A stretch of 57,949 nt of DNA from Bacteroidota bacterium (GCA_023381535.1 JAMCSN010000208.1:1-57949), one strand, 5' to 3'; counted from the first letter of the stretch, positions 35,748 through 44,748 are shown. Translations and numbers: made by a program. The notes: generated by a model from the letters alone, not told the origin.

Positions 35748-37982
35748 ATGAAGGAACCTGAAGTAAACATAGATTTAGCTTTAGAACACGGGCTAACCCA
35801 AGAAGAATACGGCTGGATTTGCGAGCGACTCGGCAGAACACCAACCTTTACGGAATTAGGTATTTTCAGCGTGATGTGGAGCGAACACTGCAGCTATAAA
35901 AACTCGATTGCTTTGCTAAAAACTTTACCGAGAAGCGGCGGAAGATTGCTCGTGAGCGCCGGTGAAGAAAATGCCGGACTGGTTGATATCGGAGAAGGAC
36001 TTGCGATTGCGTTTAAGATTGAGAGCCATAACCATCCATCTGCGGTAGAACCGTACCAGGGTGCGGCAACGGGCGTTGGCGGAATTTTGCGCGACATTTT
36101 TACAATGGGCGCGCGACCGATTGCATGTTTGAACTCGCTCCGGTTTGGTCCGTTGACCGATCCGCGTACGCGTTATTTGTTTGAAGGTGTTGTGAAAGGC
36201 ATCGGAGATTATGGAAATTGTTTCGGCGTGCCAACTGTTGCCGGAGAAGTTTTCTTCGACGAATCCTACAAAGGCAATCCTCTTGTGAACGCAATGGCAA
36301 TCGGAATTGTTGATGCGAACGGTTCTATATCTGCAGTTGCAAAAGGTAAAGGTAATCCGGTTATGATAGTGGGCTCGTCAACGGGACGCGATGGAATTCA
36401 CGGTGCTACGTTTGCGTCGGAAGAAATTTCTGAGAAGTCGGAGTCGAAACGTCCGTCGGTTCAAGTCGGCGATCCATTCACGGAAAAACTCTTGCTCGAA
36501 GCGACTCTCGAAATCATAAAGCATGATTTAGTTGTTGGAATTCAGGACATGGGCGCTGCGGGAATTTCATGTTCGACTTCCGAGATGAGCGCTAAAGGTG
36601 AATCCGGAATGAAGATCGATCTGAACAAAGTTCCGCTGCGCGAAGACGGAATGAGCGCTTACGAAATAATGCTTTCGGAAAGCCAGGAGAGAATGCTTGT
36701 TGTAGCCAAGAAAGGTTATGAAGATAAAGTAAAAGAAATTTTTGAGAAGTGGGATTTAAATTGTGAAATCATCGGCGAAGTAACAGACGAAGAAAAATTG
36801 GTAATCAATTACCATGGTGAAAAGAAAGCGGAGATTCCTCCGGTTGAGTTGGCTCTCGGCGGCAATGTTCCGGTTTATATCCGCGACACCGAGGAACCGA
36901 AATACTTGAGCGAGAAACAGAAATTCAATTTGCAATCTTTACCTGAACCGGATTCCATTTCGGAAGTTTTCGAAAAAATATTTTCTTCGCCAAACATTGC
37001 ATCCAAACGATGGGTTTATCAGCAGTACGATTCTTCCGTTAGAACTAATACAGTTGTCGGTCCAGGCAGCGCAGATGCGGCGGTTATCTATATTAAAGAT
37101 ACCGACAAAGCAATCGCCGCGAAGACGGACTGCAACGGAAGATACGTTTACCTCAATCCGAAAGAAGGAACAAAAATCGCTGTTGCAGAAGCGGCGCGTA
37201 ATGTTGTTTGCACCGGCGCGGTTCCGCTTGCAATTACAAATTGTTTGAACTTCGGAAATCCGTACAAACCGGAAATGTACTGGACCTTCAAAAAAGCAAT
37301 TGAAGGAATGGGAGAAGCGTGCAGATTCTTCAACACTCCCGTTACAGGCGGAAACGTTAGCTTCTATAATGAGAGTCCCGACACCGCGGTTTACCCGACA
37401 CCGGTTATCGGAATGGTAGGACTCATCGAAAAAATTGCCAACATTACGACTGCGGAATTTAAACGCGACGGTGATTTGGTTTATCTGTTAGGCGAAGATT
37501 ACGAAGAAGTTGGCGGCAGCGAATTTTTGAAAGTGGTTCATGATATGGTAACCGGGGAGATTCCGAAAATAGATTTGCAGACTGAAAAAGATTTGCAGCA
37601 TTTGGTACTAACGCTGATTGATAACGGTTTAGTCCGTTCAGTGCATGATGTTTCCGACGGCGGAATTATATGCGCGCTGGCGGAATGCTGCATTATAAAA
37701 GATGAAAAACCAATTGGCGCGAAAGTAAAAATTCCGATTAAGACAAGAGAAGATTTTTCATTCTTCTCCGAGAGCCAATCGCGCATAATAGTTTCCGTCG
37801 ATCCGGAGATGAAAGAAAGATTTGAAGAGACTGCTTCTAAAAGTTTTACGCCGTTCACACTCATGGGCGAAACCGGCGGAAAGGATTTGTGCATAAACGA
37901 TCAATACGATTTCTCTCTGAATCATTTAATAGATTTATATTACACTTCAATCCCGAAGAGAATGGTCCACACAAAAGGCTGA
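35748..37982 (+). CDS. purL: Phosphoribosylformylglycinamidine synthase, PurL subunit (small-type)
   Basis: About 744 aa from ATG 35748, giving [21 protein letters not shown], the usual PurL beginning; the frame opens at TTG 35712. Recognisable blocks are [14 protein letters not shown], the ATP/phosphate region [59 protein letters not shown] and SVHDVSDGG. It is the synthetase subunit of the PurS-PurL-PurQ type enzyme that makes FGAM in purine synthesis; purS and purQ are not in the window. The YihY gene follows at once, probably on the same transcript. Confidence 0.95.
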   Translation: MKEPEVNIDLALEHGLTQEEYGWICERLGRTPTFTELGIFSVMWSEHCSYKNSIALLKTLPRSGGRLLVSAGEENAGLVDIGEGLAIAFKIESHNHPSAVEPYQGAATGVGGILRDIFTMGARPIACLNSLRFGPLTDPRTRYLFEGVVKGIGDYGNCFGVPTVAGEVFFDESYKGNPLVNAMAIGIVDANGSISAVAKGKGNPVMIVGSSTGRDGIHGATFASEEISEKSESKRPSVQVGDPFTEKLLLEATLEIIKHDLVVGIQDMGAAGISCSTSEMSAKGESGMKIDLNKVPLREDGMSAYEIMLSESQERMLVVAKKGYEDKVKEIFEKWDLNCEIIGEVTDEEKLVINYHGEKKAEIPPVELALGGNVPVYIRDTEEPKYLSEKQKFNLQSLPEPDSISEVFEKIFSSPNIASKRWVYQQYDSSVRTNTVVGPGSADAAVIYIKDTDKAIAAKTDCNGRYVYLNPKEGTKIAVAEAARNVVCTGAVPLAITNCLNFGNPYKPEMYWTFKKAIEGMGEACRFFNTPVTGGNVSFYNESPDTAVYPTPVIGMVGLIEKIANITTAEFKRDGDLVYLLGEDYEEVGGSEFLKVVHDMVTGEIPKIDLQTEKDLQHLVLTLIDNGLVRSVHDVSDGGIICALAECCIIKDEKPIGAKVKIPIKTREDFSFFSESQSRIIVSVDPEMKERFEETASKSFTPFTLMGETGGKDLCINDQYDFSLNHLIDLYYTSIPKRMVHTKG

Positions 37983-37985
37983 TGG

Positions 37986-38912
37986 ATGACGCGATTTAAA
38001 ATTCTAAAAAAAATCGGTACGTTCATATCATTATCAAACTTTCAAAAAGTTGTGGATTTCCTAAAGCATTATGTCCTCGGTGTTTTCAAAAGGATGGACG
38101 AGCACAACTTATTTCTCGCCGGCGCTGGAATTTCTTTTTCACTTTTCATCGGAATTATTCCGTTCATTCTTCTCATGTTTTCACTTCTTGGAAATGTTTT
38201 TGACCAAGCGACAATTGAAATGCAGATGCACGGATTTATCGATCAAATAATTCCGTATCCGTCATACGCCAACTACGTGAAAAAAATTATCAGCACACGT
38301 TTGCCGGAAGTGATTCAATACAAAACTACCGCCGGTTACGTTGGCGCTTTAGGTTTGCTCATTACTTCCACGTGGATCTTCAGCAGCATCAGAACTATCT
38401 TGAATCAAATCTACAGTGTTAAAATTCAGCGCGGAATAATTTACGGTCTGTTGCGCGACATCTTGATGGTAATTCTGATGTTGATTCTTGTTACTGTCGC
38501 AACATTTATCGCGCCGTCAATCAATATTATTTATGAGTTATTTAAAAATTCCGACTTTGTTTTGGTCTATACCCATAGTCCGCTCTGGAAGTTTTTTGTT
38601 TATCTGCTCTCATTTATTCTATTGTTCGGAATGTTTTTCGCGCTCTACTATTTGATACCATACGAGCAATTGGGAAAACGGGTCGCAGCAATCAGCGCGT
38701 TTTGGAGTACTGTGTTTTGGGAAATTGCGCGCTTTATTTTCGGATACTACGTGAACCACATTTTGAGCACGAGCTCTTTCTACGGTGCATTTGTTTTGAT
38801 TATTGCAATTATGTTCTGGGTGTTTTACTCTTCATGTTTGTTTATCGTTGGGGCAGAAATAGGACAGCTGTACCGCGAACGTCACCAGTCCGATTGGAAC
38901 AGCGCTGAATGA
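37986..38912 (+). CDS. YihY/BrkB-family inner-membrane protein
   Basis: A 308-aa protein with about six membrane helices and the family features FLAGAGISFSLFIGIIPFILL near 40-60, YVGALGLLITSTWIFSSIRTILNQIY and GAFVLIIAIMFWVFYSSCLFIVGAEIGQLY. Once called ribonuclease BN by mistake, the family's real role is unknown. It starts at or 4 bp after the purL stop. Its last ~12 codons overlap, in another frame, the beginning of a hemerythrin-like remnant, so the C-terminus may have been reshaped by a deletion. Confidence 0.88.
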   Translation: MTRFKILKKIGTFISLSNFQKVVDFLKHYVLGVFKRMDEHNLFLAGAGISFSLFIGIIPFILLMFSLLGNVFDQATIEMQMHGFIDQIIPYPSYANYVKKIISTRLPEVIQYKTTAGYVGALGLLITSTWIFSSIRTILNQIYSVKIQRGIIYGLLRDILMVILMLILVTVATFIAPSINIIYELFKNSDFVLVYTHSPLWKFFVYLLSFILLFGMFFALYYLIPYEQLGKRVAAISAFWSTVFWEIARFIFGYYVNHILSTSSFYGAFVLIIAIMFWVFYSSCLFIVGAEIGQLYRERHQSDWNSAE

Positions 38913-39018
38913 TCATATCCGGTTTGAAGAAAGAGAATGGTTCGAAAGAATTCAGGAAACATTTAGCACCGATGAGTTGAATAAGATAGAGGAAAAATTA
39001 ACGGGTGCGTCACATTAA
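38893..39018 (+). pseudogene. C-terminal remnant of a hemerythrin-like (HHE) protein
   Basis: In the +1 frame relative to YihY, an open stretch ending at TAA 39016 reads IGTALNDHIRFEEREWFERI and then a Glu/Lys-rich helix ending EEKLTGASH. This closely resembles the last helix of hemerythrin-domain proteins, where DHIRFEER supplies an iron ligand. There is no start codon or ribosome site and the upstream part of the domain is absent, so it is a truncated gene joined to the YihY 3' end. The identification rests on this short motif. Confidence 0.55.
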
Positions 39019-39032
39019 TTTTAGGAGTACCA

Positions 39033-39995
39033 ATGGTGTTAAGAAATAACTTTTTGCGCAAATTGACCAACGAGCTTTTATTCTTCATCTCAATTGTAAT
39101 GTTCATCACGCTTTTGTTTAATGCTGATGCAGGCGCTCAAACAAAATCCACACAGAAAAACAATTCCCAGATAACCGATCAGGAACAGAAAGAAATTAAT
39201 AAAGCTAAAAAACTCCATGTGAAAGTCCGCACTAAACGTGTTGCGTTTTATACCAATACAGGCACTCTTCCTTCGAGAAGAACTCTCACCGAGAAAAAAA
39301 TTTTTGATAGAAACGGCAACAAGAAAGAACAAATCCGTTATACAAGCTTGGGCGAGATTGAAGTTAAATATGTTTATCAATATGACTCCAAAGGGAATGT
39401 GGTGTCGCTAGAAAATTTTGACGGCAGCGGAAACGTGGTTACCAGGAGAGTTTCCAAGTACGATAAGAACGGTAATGAAATTCAAAGGACGGTTTATGAT
39501 AACCAGCATCACGGAGCCAATGAAGCGTACTTCACATACGACAAGAATAATAATCTCATCGAAACGAAAAATTATTCCGCTAAAGGCGAACTGCTTGCAG
39601 ACATCACAATGAAATACCAAAATGATCTTCCCGTAAATGCAGTTACAAAGGACGGGAAGGGAAATGTCAAAGAAGAAATTAATTCGTCATACGATTCTGC
39701 CGGCAGACTGATTATGGAAAGAAGAATATCGCAAGGGAAAGGTTACGACATAAACTATAAATATGATGGTAACGGCAACCTGGTTGAGATGACTAATCCT
39801 CAGTACCATAGATTTTATGATTACGACAAAAACAATAATCTGATTGAAGACAAAATGTTTATGGTAAACGGACCACGGCAATTCAGGGTCAGGTTCACCT
39901 ATTTGCCGAACGGACTTCAGAAAGAAGAAATCCGTTACGCTAATAACGACAAACCGGCGTTCTACGGCGAATACAAGTATGAGTATTACAAGTAA
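39033..39995 (+). CDS. Exported YD/RHS-like repeat protein
   Basis: A 320-aa protein preceded by TTTTAGGAG, with a hydrophobic signal or anchor near residues 13-36. From about residue 75 it is built of ~20-residue units of the type YxYDxxGNxxxxxxxDxxGN (YQYDSKGNVVSLENFDGSGN, KYDKNGNEIQRTVYD, TYDKNNNLIETKNY, YKYDGNGNLVEM, YDYDKNNNLIEDKM). These are YD-like repeats that wrap as a beta-solenoid in RHS proteins, though this protein is far too short to form an RHS cage. Probably periplasmic or surface-exposed; function unknown. Confidence 0.7.
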   Translation: MVLRNNFLRKLTNELLFFISIVMFITLLFNADAGAQTKSTQKNNSQITDQEQKEINKAKKLHVKVRTKRVAFYTNTGTLPSRRTLTEKKIFDRNGNKKEQIRYTSLGEIEVKYVYQYDSKGNVVSLENFDGSGNVVTRRVSKYDKNGNEIQRTVYDNQHHGANEAYFTYDKNNNLIETKNYSAKGELLADITMKYQNDLPVNAVTKDGKGNVKEEINSSYDSAGRLIMERRISQGKGYDINYKYDGNGNLVEMTNPQYHRFYDYDKNNNLIEDKMFMVNGPRQFRVRFTYLPNGLQKEEIRYANNDKPAFYGEYKYEYYK

Positions 39996-40000
39996 ATTTT

Positions 40001-41371
40001 ATGATAAAATTTCTTCCGCTTGGCGGCGCGGATGAAATTGGCGCCAGCTGCTTTTACCTGAACATTGACAACACAGGCATTCTGCTCGATTGCGGAATTC
40101 ATCCGAGAAATTTTGGATTGGATGCGCTGCCGAAATTTGAGCATCTGGAAAATCTTCCTCTCGATTTTGTTTTCATTAGTCACGCTCATCAAGATCATAT
40201 AGGCTCGCTTCCGTTTTTAATTCAACGCTTTCCCCACGTTATAATCTATTCAACGGTTCAGACAAAAGAAATTTCGGAACTAACTTTGCACAATGCCGCT
40301 AACATTTTGGCGGCAAGACAAATCGAAGGAACCGATTTCAAAGTGTACACGCATGAAGAAATTGATCTGCTTGTGAGGAGTATCCGCGGAATAAACTATG
40401 AAGAAAAAGTAGAACTGAGAGGATTAAGACATTCTTCATCGGCGCCAATCCAATTTACTTTCCGCGATGCGGGGCATATACTTGGTTCGGCTGCAATTCT
40501 CATAGAATACAGCGAAGAAAAAATATTTTACACCGGCGATATTAATCTGGGTGACCAATCAATAATGATTGGTGCTGACATGAAAGGTATTCGGAACATT
40601 GATACGCTGATTCTGGAATCAACTTACGGCGGCACCGATTCGGAAAAACTTGGAACTTGGAAAAGTGAAGAAGCAAGATTTGCTAAAGCTGCTAACCGCA
40701 TTTTGCACAAAGACGGTTCGATTTTGATTCCTGTCTTTGCACTTGGAAAAACTCAAGAACTGCTCACGTCGATTCATGTGATGATGAAAAGCGGCAAACT
40801 TACCGAAACAAATATCTACACAGGCGGAATCTCACGCGACATTTCCAGAGTTTACGATTACAACCGGTATCTTGTTAGGCGGTCTGATCCGAATCTCGAA
40901 CTGAAAGAAATTCCTCAACTTGATTTGCTTGATGTAGAAGATTACAGCACGTTCAAAAAAAATCCCGGTATTGTGCTTGCATCAAGCGGTATGATACTCC
41001 CGGGTACAACGTCGTACAGACTTTTGGATTTTTGGTTGAGGCAAGATTCGTTCGCCATTTTTGGTGTGGGTTACATGGATCCCGAAACTCCCGGATTTAG
41101 AGTTGTAAACTCAAAACGCGGCGATACGATTCAACTGTCGGAGTTCAGTTCGTCATTCAAAGTTAATTGCATGATTCAGAAATTTTATTTTTCGTCTCAC
41201 TCGAAAAGGGAAGAACTTCTTGGCGTGGTTGATAAGACGAAACCGGAAAAAGTTATTCTGATACATGGCGAGCATCATGCGAAAGACTGGCTTGGTTTTA
41301 ACATCCTAAGAAATTTCCCACAAACGCATTTATATTCAGCCGAATTGTTGAAAGAGATTGTAATCAATTGA
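40001..41371 (+). CDS. Beta-CASP metallo-beta-lactamase-fold ribonuclease
   Basis: A 456-aa protein starting 5 bp after the preceding stop. Metal ligands HxHxDH are H61, H63, D65 and H66 (SHAHQDHIG); later motifs are DAGHILGSAAI, FYTGDINLGDQ, LESTYGG and HGEHHAKDWLGF. The ILIPVFALGKTQELL and VLASSGMILPGTTSYRLL blocks mark the beta-CASP region, as in CPSF-like RNA processing nucleases. It probably acts as an endo- or 5'-exoribonuclease in the cytoplasm. Confidence 0.88.
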   Translation: MIKFLPLGGADEIGASCFYLNIDNTGILLDCGIHPRNFGLDALPKFEHLENLPLDFVFISHAHQDHIGSLPFLIQRFPHVIIYSTVQTKEISELTLHNAANILAARQIEGTDFKVYTHEEIDLLVRSIRGINYEEKVELRGLRHSSSAPIQFTFRDAGHILGSAAILIEYSEEKIFYTGDINLGDQSIMIGADMKGIRNIDTLILESTYGGTDSEKLGTWKSEEARFAKAANRILHKDGSILIPVFALGKTQELLTSIHVMMKSGKLTETNIYTGGISRDISRVYDYNRYLVRRSDPNLELKEIPQLDLLDVEDYSTFKKNPGIVLASSGMILPGTTSYRLLDFWLRQDSFAIFGVGYMDPETPGFRVVNSKRGDTIQLSEFSSSFKVNCMIQKFYFSSHSKREELLGVVDKTKPEKVILIHGEHHAKDWLGFNILRNFPQTHLYSAELLKEIVIN

Positions 41372-41462
41372 ATTAAATCAAGACTTCGTATCCGCATCAA
41401 CACTTTCTTTAATTTCAAGTTTGAGCCCGAATTTTTATATTGCTTAAAAATAAAGATGGGTT

Positions 41463-42005
41463 ATGAACGGAATTAAGTACGCCGGTTTTTGGAAGAGATT
41501 TGTCGCCTACATTATCGATCAACTTATATTGAGTCTGGCAAGAACAATTTTGTTTGTCCCGATTTGGTTTTTCATTTTCATGAGATTTTTTACCGGCGGC
41601 GGTTTCAACCGGTTCGATAATTATACAACCGTCTCACGCTTCCAACATCAAGATGAATCATACATCGCTTTTTTTGCCGCATGGATGCTGATCATTCTAA
41701 TTTTTGCAATCCTTAATATCATTATCGAATGGCTCTATTACTCGCTTATGGAATCATCGGCACGTCAAGCAACGTTCGGAAAAATAATTCTTTCAATAAA
41801 AGTTACCGATCTGAATGGTAATCGGATTTCATTCGGAAAGGCAACAGGAAGATATTTCGGAAAAATTTTGTCCGGAATCGTTCTGTGCATCGGATACATC
41901 ATGGCTGGATTCACCGAAAAGAAACAAGCTCTTCATGATATACTTGCCGGATGTTTGGTTGTGGAAAGTATTTCTGCTTACTATTTTGAACCAAGAACAA
42001 AATAA
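41463..42005 (+). CDS. RDD-family membrane protein
   Basis: A 180-aa protein with the RDD opening YAGFWKRFVAYIIDQLI and the later membrane segments and KIILSIKVTDLNGNRISFGKATGRYFGKIL, GFTEKKQALHDILAGCLVV typical of the family. About three membrane helices. Some RDD proteins act as Na+/H+ antiporters; here the function is open. RNA upstream has a GATGGGTT purine run before ATG 41463. Confidence 0.88.
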   Translation: MNGIKYAGFWKRFVAYIIDQLILSLARTILFVPIWFFIFMRFFTGGGFNRFDNYTTVSRFQHQDESYIAFFAAWMLIILIFAILNIIIEWLYYSLMESSARQATFGKIILSIKVTDLNGNRISFGKATGRYFGKILSGIVLCIGYIMAGFTEKKQALHDILAGCLVVESISAYYFEPRTK

Positions 42006-42044
42006 ATTTCCTTTTCTCGCATCAACAAATTTGCGAGGTGTAAA

Positions 42045-42470
42045 ATGAAAGCAAAATTGTTTTTTACAACCATTCTTTTATTTTTGGTTTTGATTTTCAA
42101 TTCATGTTCGAGAACCGACCTTGTCGGTCCGGAAAAAATTTCGAACGATAATAACCAAACAATTTTAGACAGTCTTCGTATTTTTTCTCCGCAGGCAGGC
42201 ATAACATGGCAACCGGGCACGGTTCAGAAAATCACATGGTCGTTTCCGGATGTTGTAAAGAAAGTTCAGATCAGATTATACAAAAAGCAAGAACTGCGAA
42301 GCATTCTGGCAATTGCTTATAAAAATACCGGGTCGTTCGAATGGCAAATTCCGGCAGAAATATTGAATTCCAATCATTACAGAATTCAGGTATTCGATGT
42401 TGACGCGCCGATACTTACCAAGCTCAGCGAGTATTTCTTTATAGTTCAAAGTAAACAAGGGACTTTCTAA
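42045..42470 (+). CDS. Lipoprotein with Kre9/KNH-like beta-sandwich domain
   Basis: A 141-aa lipoprotein: signal peptide with lipobox FNSC (Cys at about residue 21). The mature domain reads IFSPQAGITWQPGTVQKITWSF, IRLYKKQELRSILAIAYKNTGSFEWQIP and HYRIQVFDV, the pattern of the Ser-Thr-rich/Kre9-Knh1-like domain often seen in Bacteroidota surface proteins. It is expected at the outer membrane; binding partner unknown. Confidence 0.8.
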   Translation: MKAKLFFTTILLFLVLIFNSCSRTDLVGPEKISNDNNQTILDSLRIFSPQAGITWQPGTVQKITWSFPDVVKKVQIRLYKKQELRSILAIAYKNTGSFEWQIPAEILNSNHYRIQVFDVDAPILTKLSEYFFIVQSKQGTF

Positions 42471-42487
42471 TACAATAGGAGAGATAT

Positions 42488-42988
42488 ATGAGAGCGTTCA
42501 AACTATTTGCAATAGTTCTGGTATTTGTATTTGCTGTGAGCACAATTAATGCTCAGATAAAATCTTCCAAGTCGAAGACAAAATCAAAAACGGTTTCTGA
42601 AGAAGCTCGGGTATCGGCTCCACTTCCGCCGGCAAAAGATGGTGTCTTCATTCAGCTTTCAAGCGGCGCTGAAAATCCGCAAGCAGTTTTAATGGCATTA
42701 ACCATTGCACTTAAGATGGCTGACGATCATGACGTTTATGTGTTCGCCGATTACAAAGGACCTGAAGTTTTTCTGACCAGTTCTCGGACATTGGAAATGA
42801 AACACTTTGAAGCGTCAAAAGTTTTGATTAAGAAGTTGCTGGATAAAGGAGTTACGTTTGGCGTTTGCCAAACATGCCTTGAGATAATGAACAATACGGA
42901 ATTTGATCTTATGAAAGGAATTAAGCTTGCCAACAAAGCCGACTTCTTCAAATTTACTTCGGGAAGAATATTGACGCTGTCTTTCTAG
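42488..42988 (+). CDS. Exported DsrE-like protein
   Basis: A 166-aa protein with TAGGAGAG before ATG 42488 and a signal peptide (residues 1-22). The mature part has AENPQAVLMALTIALKMADDHDVYVFADYKGPEVF and a short Cys motif VCQTCLE near residue 120-126, as in the DsrE/DsrF/DrsH fold of small sulfur-handling proteins. Export of a DsrE-type protein hints at a periplasmic sulfur or thiol role. Confidence 0.8.
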   Translation: MRAFKLFAIVLVFVFAVSTINAQIKSSKSKTKSKTVSEEARVSAPLPPAKDGVFIQLSSGAENPQAVLMALTIALKMADDHDVYVFADYKGPEVFLTSSRTLEMKHFEASKVLIKKLLDKGVTFGVCQTCLEIMNNTEFDLMKGIKLANKADFFKFTSGRILTLSF

Positions 42989-43012
42989 TTTCGGAAATTT
43001 TTTTATGAAACA

Positions 43013-43046
43013 AAAAAAGGTCCGGCTCGCAAGAGCTGGACCTTTT
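43013..43046 (+). terminator. Intrinsic terminator
   Basis: A strong hairpin (AAAAGGTCCGGCTC / GAGCTGGACCTTTT with one G-T pair, GCAA loop) followed by a T-rich run, just after the DsrE-like gene. It is almost symmetrical, so it may also serve the minus-strand small gene. Confidence 0.85.
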
Positions 43047-43074
43047 GTTTTATCAAGTTTGCGGAAAAGGATTG

Positions 43075-43176
43075 TTACTCTTTATCGGAGTTTAGTTCTT
43101 TAAAGATACCCAAAACTTTTGATGCAAAAATTATTATAAACAACAGCATTGTTCCCAACAAAATTGCAGTTTCCAT
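43075..43176 (-). CDS. Single-pass membrane miniprotein (33 aa)
   Basis: ATG 43176 is preceded by a strong AGGAGG (spacing about 7), which decides the start within a longer open frame. The product METAILLGTMLLFIIIFA continues SKVLGIFKELNSDKE: one transmembrane helix and a charged tail. It could be a small regulatory or respiratory-complex subunit; nothing more can be said. Confidence 0.65.
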   Translation of the reverse strand: METAILLGTMLLFIIIFASKVLGIFKELNSDKE

Positions 43177-43297
43177 TTTGGACCTCCTATGGCACCCGTT
43201 TAATCTATAACAACTTTTCGCAATATAAAGTGCCAAAAAGAACGCACCGTTTTCCTGTGTGAACCCAGCGTTGAGTAACAGCAATCAAGATTTATTA

Positions 43298-43660
43298 TTA
43301 CGCATCGCGGTGAACGGTGTCGGGAGAAAAAGCCGGCAAGCAGACCGCAATATATTCAGCTCCATCGTTGCCGGGAGAACTGTAACGTACCCACTCGCCG
43401 CGAGAAATCATAATGGCTTGACCTGCGCTAATTTCATAAACTTCATTCTGTGTTTCAACTCGCAGTTGACCGCGAAGAACAACCGTGTATTCATCGAACT
43501 CAGGTGTTTGCCCAGGTTCGCTCCAGCCGGTAGGACTTATCATGTGTGCTATACTGATTAAAGCGGATTGCGACGCCACTCGACCAAAAAATTCTTCTAT
43601 TCTTTTCGGTGGTAAGCCTGCTGCTTCGATCAGAAAAGGTTTTCCAATTACTTTTGCCAT
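43298..43660 (-). CDS. Cupin-domain protein
   Basis: A 120-aa protein with a single conserved beta-barrel: EFDEYTVVLRGQLRVETQNEVYEISAGQAIMISRGEWVRYSSPG. Metal-ligand positions E and H are partly substituted (FDEY instead of HxH), so metal binding is uncertain. Function open. Confidence 0.85.
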   Translation of the reverse strand: MAKVIGKPFLIEAAGLPPKRIEEFFGRVASQSALISIAHMISPTGWSEPGQTPEFDEYTVVLRGQLRVETQNEVYEISAGQAIMISRGEWVRYSSPGNDGAEYIAVCLPAFSPDTVHRDA

Positions 43661-43826
43661 GTGCTGTGTACTCTTGTTGTTTAATAGACGATTAACGTTT
43701 TGAACCGGTTAGTCAGTTCAAACAATACAAACAAAAATAATTATGTTACGATTGGTTTTCTGGCTGGGTGGACTAAATCTTTTCTATGGTTATTTCAAGA
43801 AGAGAATTCTTCATTATCATTTAAAA

Positions 43827-43852
43827 CAAAAAATCCGGCAAAGCCGGATTCA
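43827..43852 (-). terminator. Intrinsic terminator after the displaced tRNA half
   Basis: On the minus strand AATCCGGC, loop TTT, GCCGGATT is followed by a T-run. It stands just beyond the displaced tRNA 3' half, as a terminator would stand after a real tRNA gene. Confidence 0.75.
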
Positions 43853-43858
43853 TTGTTT

Positions 43859-43908
43859 TGGTAGCGGGGCTAGTCCGCCAATGGCGGATTGAACCTATAA
43901 CCTTCGGG
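43859..43908 (-). pseudogene. Displaced 3' half of tRNA-fMet, interrupted in the T arm
   Basis: Reads CCCGAAGGTTATAGGTTCAA..., ends CCCCGCTACCA, and so matches the intact tRNA-fMet 3' half (anticodon-stem 3' strand, variable loop, T arm start, acceptor, CCA). About 12 bases in the T arm are added as a hairpin (TCCGCC, AAT, GGCGGA on the plus strand). The GIY-YIG stop codon abuts it. Confidence 0.8.
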
Positions 43909-44160
43909 TCATTTTAAAACTTCTTTCAGGTATTGTCGACCAATTCCACTTTTCAACCATTTTTCTCTTTTCAATGCTTCTGATTTAATACCAAACTCTT
44001 CACGAAAGATAACTTTCCAGTTGGTCCCTCTTTTCGTCCAAAAAGACAAAATTTTGTTGTTGTGCTCGAAGATCCTTTTATCTAAATCTTCCGTCATTCC
44101 GGTATATCGAAATCCTTCCTGGCTTTGAATAATGTAAACAGAATATTTCTTCATGTTCAC
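43909..44160 (-). CDS. Small GIY-YIG endonuclease
   Basis: An 83-aa protein, the usual length of single-domain GIY-YIG proteins (UPF0213-like). Motifs: VYII (the GIY position) near residue 8, YTG (the YIG position), DKRIFEHN with the catalytic Arg, and EEFGIKSEALKREKWLK with the metal-binding Glu. The start is GTG 44160 or ATG 44154. The stop TGA at 43911-43909 falls in the anticodon-loop position of a displaced tRNA-fMet 3' half, and the intact tRNA lies upstream on the same strand. This suggests a tRNA-targeted homing-type unit. Confidence 0.88.
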   Translation of the reverse strand: MNMKKYSVYIIQSQEGFRYTGMTEDLDKRIFEHNNKILSFWTKRGTNWKVIFREEFGIKSEALKREKWLKSGIGRQYLKEVLK

Positions 44161-44187
44161 TTTTGACTAGTAATTACTTTTTAAAAT

Positions 44188-44220
44188 AAAAAAGCCTGGT
44201 CTCAAAAGAAACCAGGCTTT
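44188..44220 (-). terminator. Intrinsic terminator of tRNA-fMet
   Basis: On the minus strand AAGCCTGGT and ACCAGGCTT pair around a 10-base loop and are followed by a run of T. It lies directly after the CCA end of the tRNA. Confidence 0.85.
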
Positions 44221-44223
44221 ATC

Positions 44224-44299
<76 letters not shown>

Positions 44300-44320
44300 A
44301 TGTAATTTCACTATTGTTAA

Positions 44321-44436
44321 GAACCTTCGGGTTATGAGTCTGTCGATGAAAATCATCGCCGAGACAAGCCCGACTCGCTAGTAATTGCTACACTTTATCC
44401 CGTCAACGAAATGCAAATTTTGTTGACGGACCCGCG
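44321..44436 (-). pseudogene. tRNA-fMet 5'-half relic with two hairpin insertions, copy 1
   Basis: On the minus strand it begins GCGGG of the acceptor, continues through D arm (GTGTAGCAATTACTAGCGAG) and anticodon arm (GTCGGGCT...CATAACCCGAAGG) and stops in the variable loop. A ~37-bp hairpin insert follows the acceptor bases (CCGTCAAC arms at 44400-44407 and 44422-44429), and a 30-bp hairpin insert splits the anticodon loop between T33 and the CAT anticodon. No T arm or 3' acceptor, so not a functional tRNA. Confidence 0.85.
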
Positions 44437-44456
44437 ATGTAATTTCATTATTGTAA

Positions 44457-44571
44457 GAACCTTCGGGTTATGAGTCTGTCGATGAAAATCATCGCCGAGA
44501 CAAGCCCGACTCGCTAGTAATTGCTCCACTTTATCCCGTCAACGAAATGCAAATTTTGTTGACGGACCCGC
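44457..44571 (-). pseudogene. tRNA-fMet 5'-half relic with two hairpin insertions, copy 2
   Basis: Same structure as copy 1, 136 bp away, with only about two base differences over the ~115-bp core (GTGGAGC here as in the intact tRNA, GTGTAGC in copy 1). Copy 2 is thus slightly closer to the parent. Confidence 0.85.
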
Positions 44572-44748
44572 AATATAAAATTTATTTTCGTAGAACAATC
44601 TTTCAAACTTGCGGGCAAAATATATCTATCCATCACGGCAATGTCAAATTAGCCTGTTCAATCAGAGATGAATCTTGCAAACTCAATCTGAATTACTTGC
44701 TACTTAATTAGTCATTCACAATATTCGCATCAACTTATTGAACACAGT

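Larger units (their letters stand above)
44301..44572. repeat. 136-bp tandem duplication upstream of tRNA-fMet
   Basis: Two units of 136 bp, each comprising a tRNA 5'-half relic and the 5' flank (TGTAATTTCA(C/T)TATTG...). The same flank also precedes the intact tRNA, so the units derive from this locus by duplication. Nothing else is seen up to the recN start at 44749. Confidence 0.85.

Noticed and set aside
44321..44571. Two further functional tRNAs (possibly intron-containing)
   Set aside because: Both lack the T arm and the 3' acceptor strand, and each has hairpins in two places; they cannot form a cloverleaf.
44301..44572. CRISPR array
   Set aside because: Only two units, no spacers, and the repeat is tRNA-derived.
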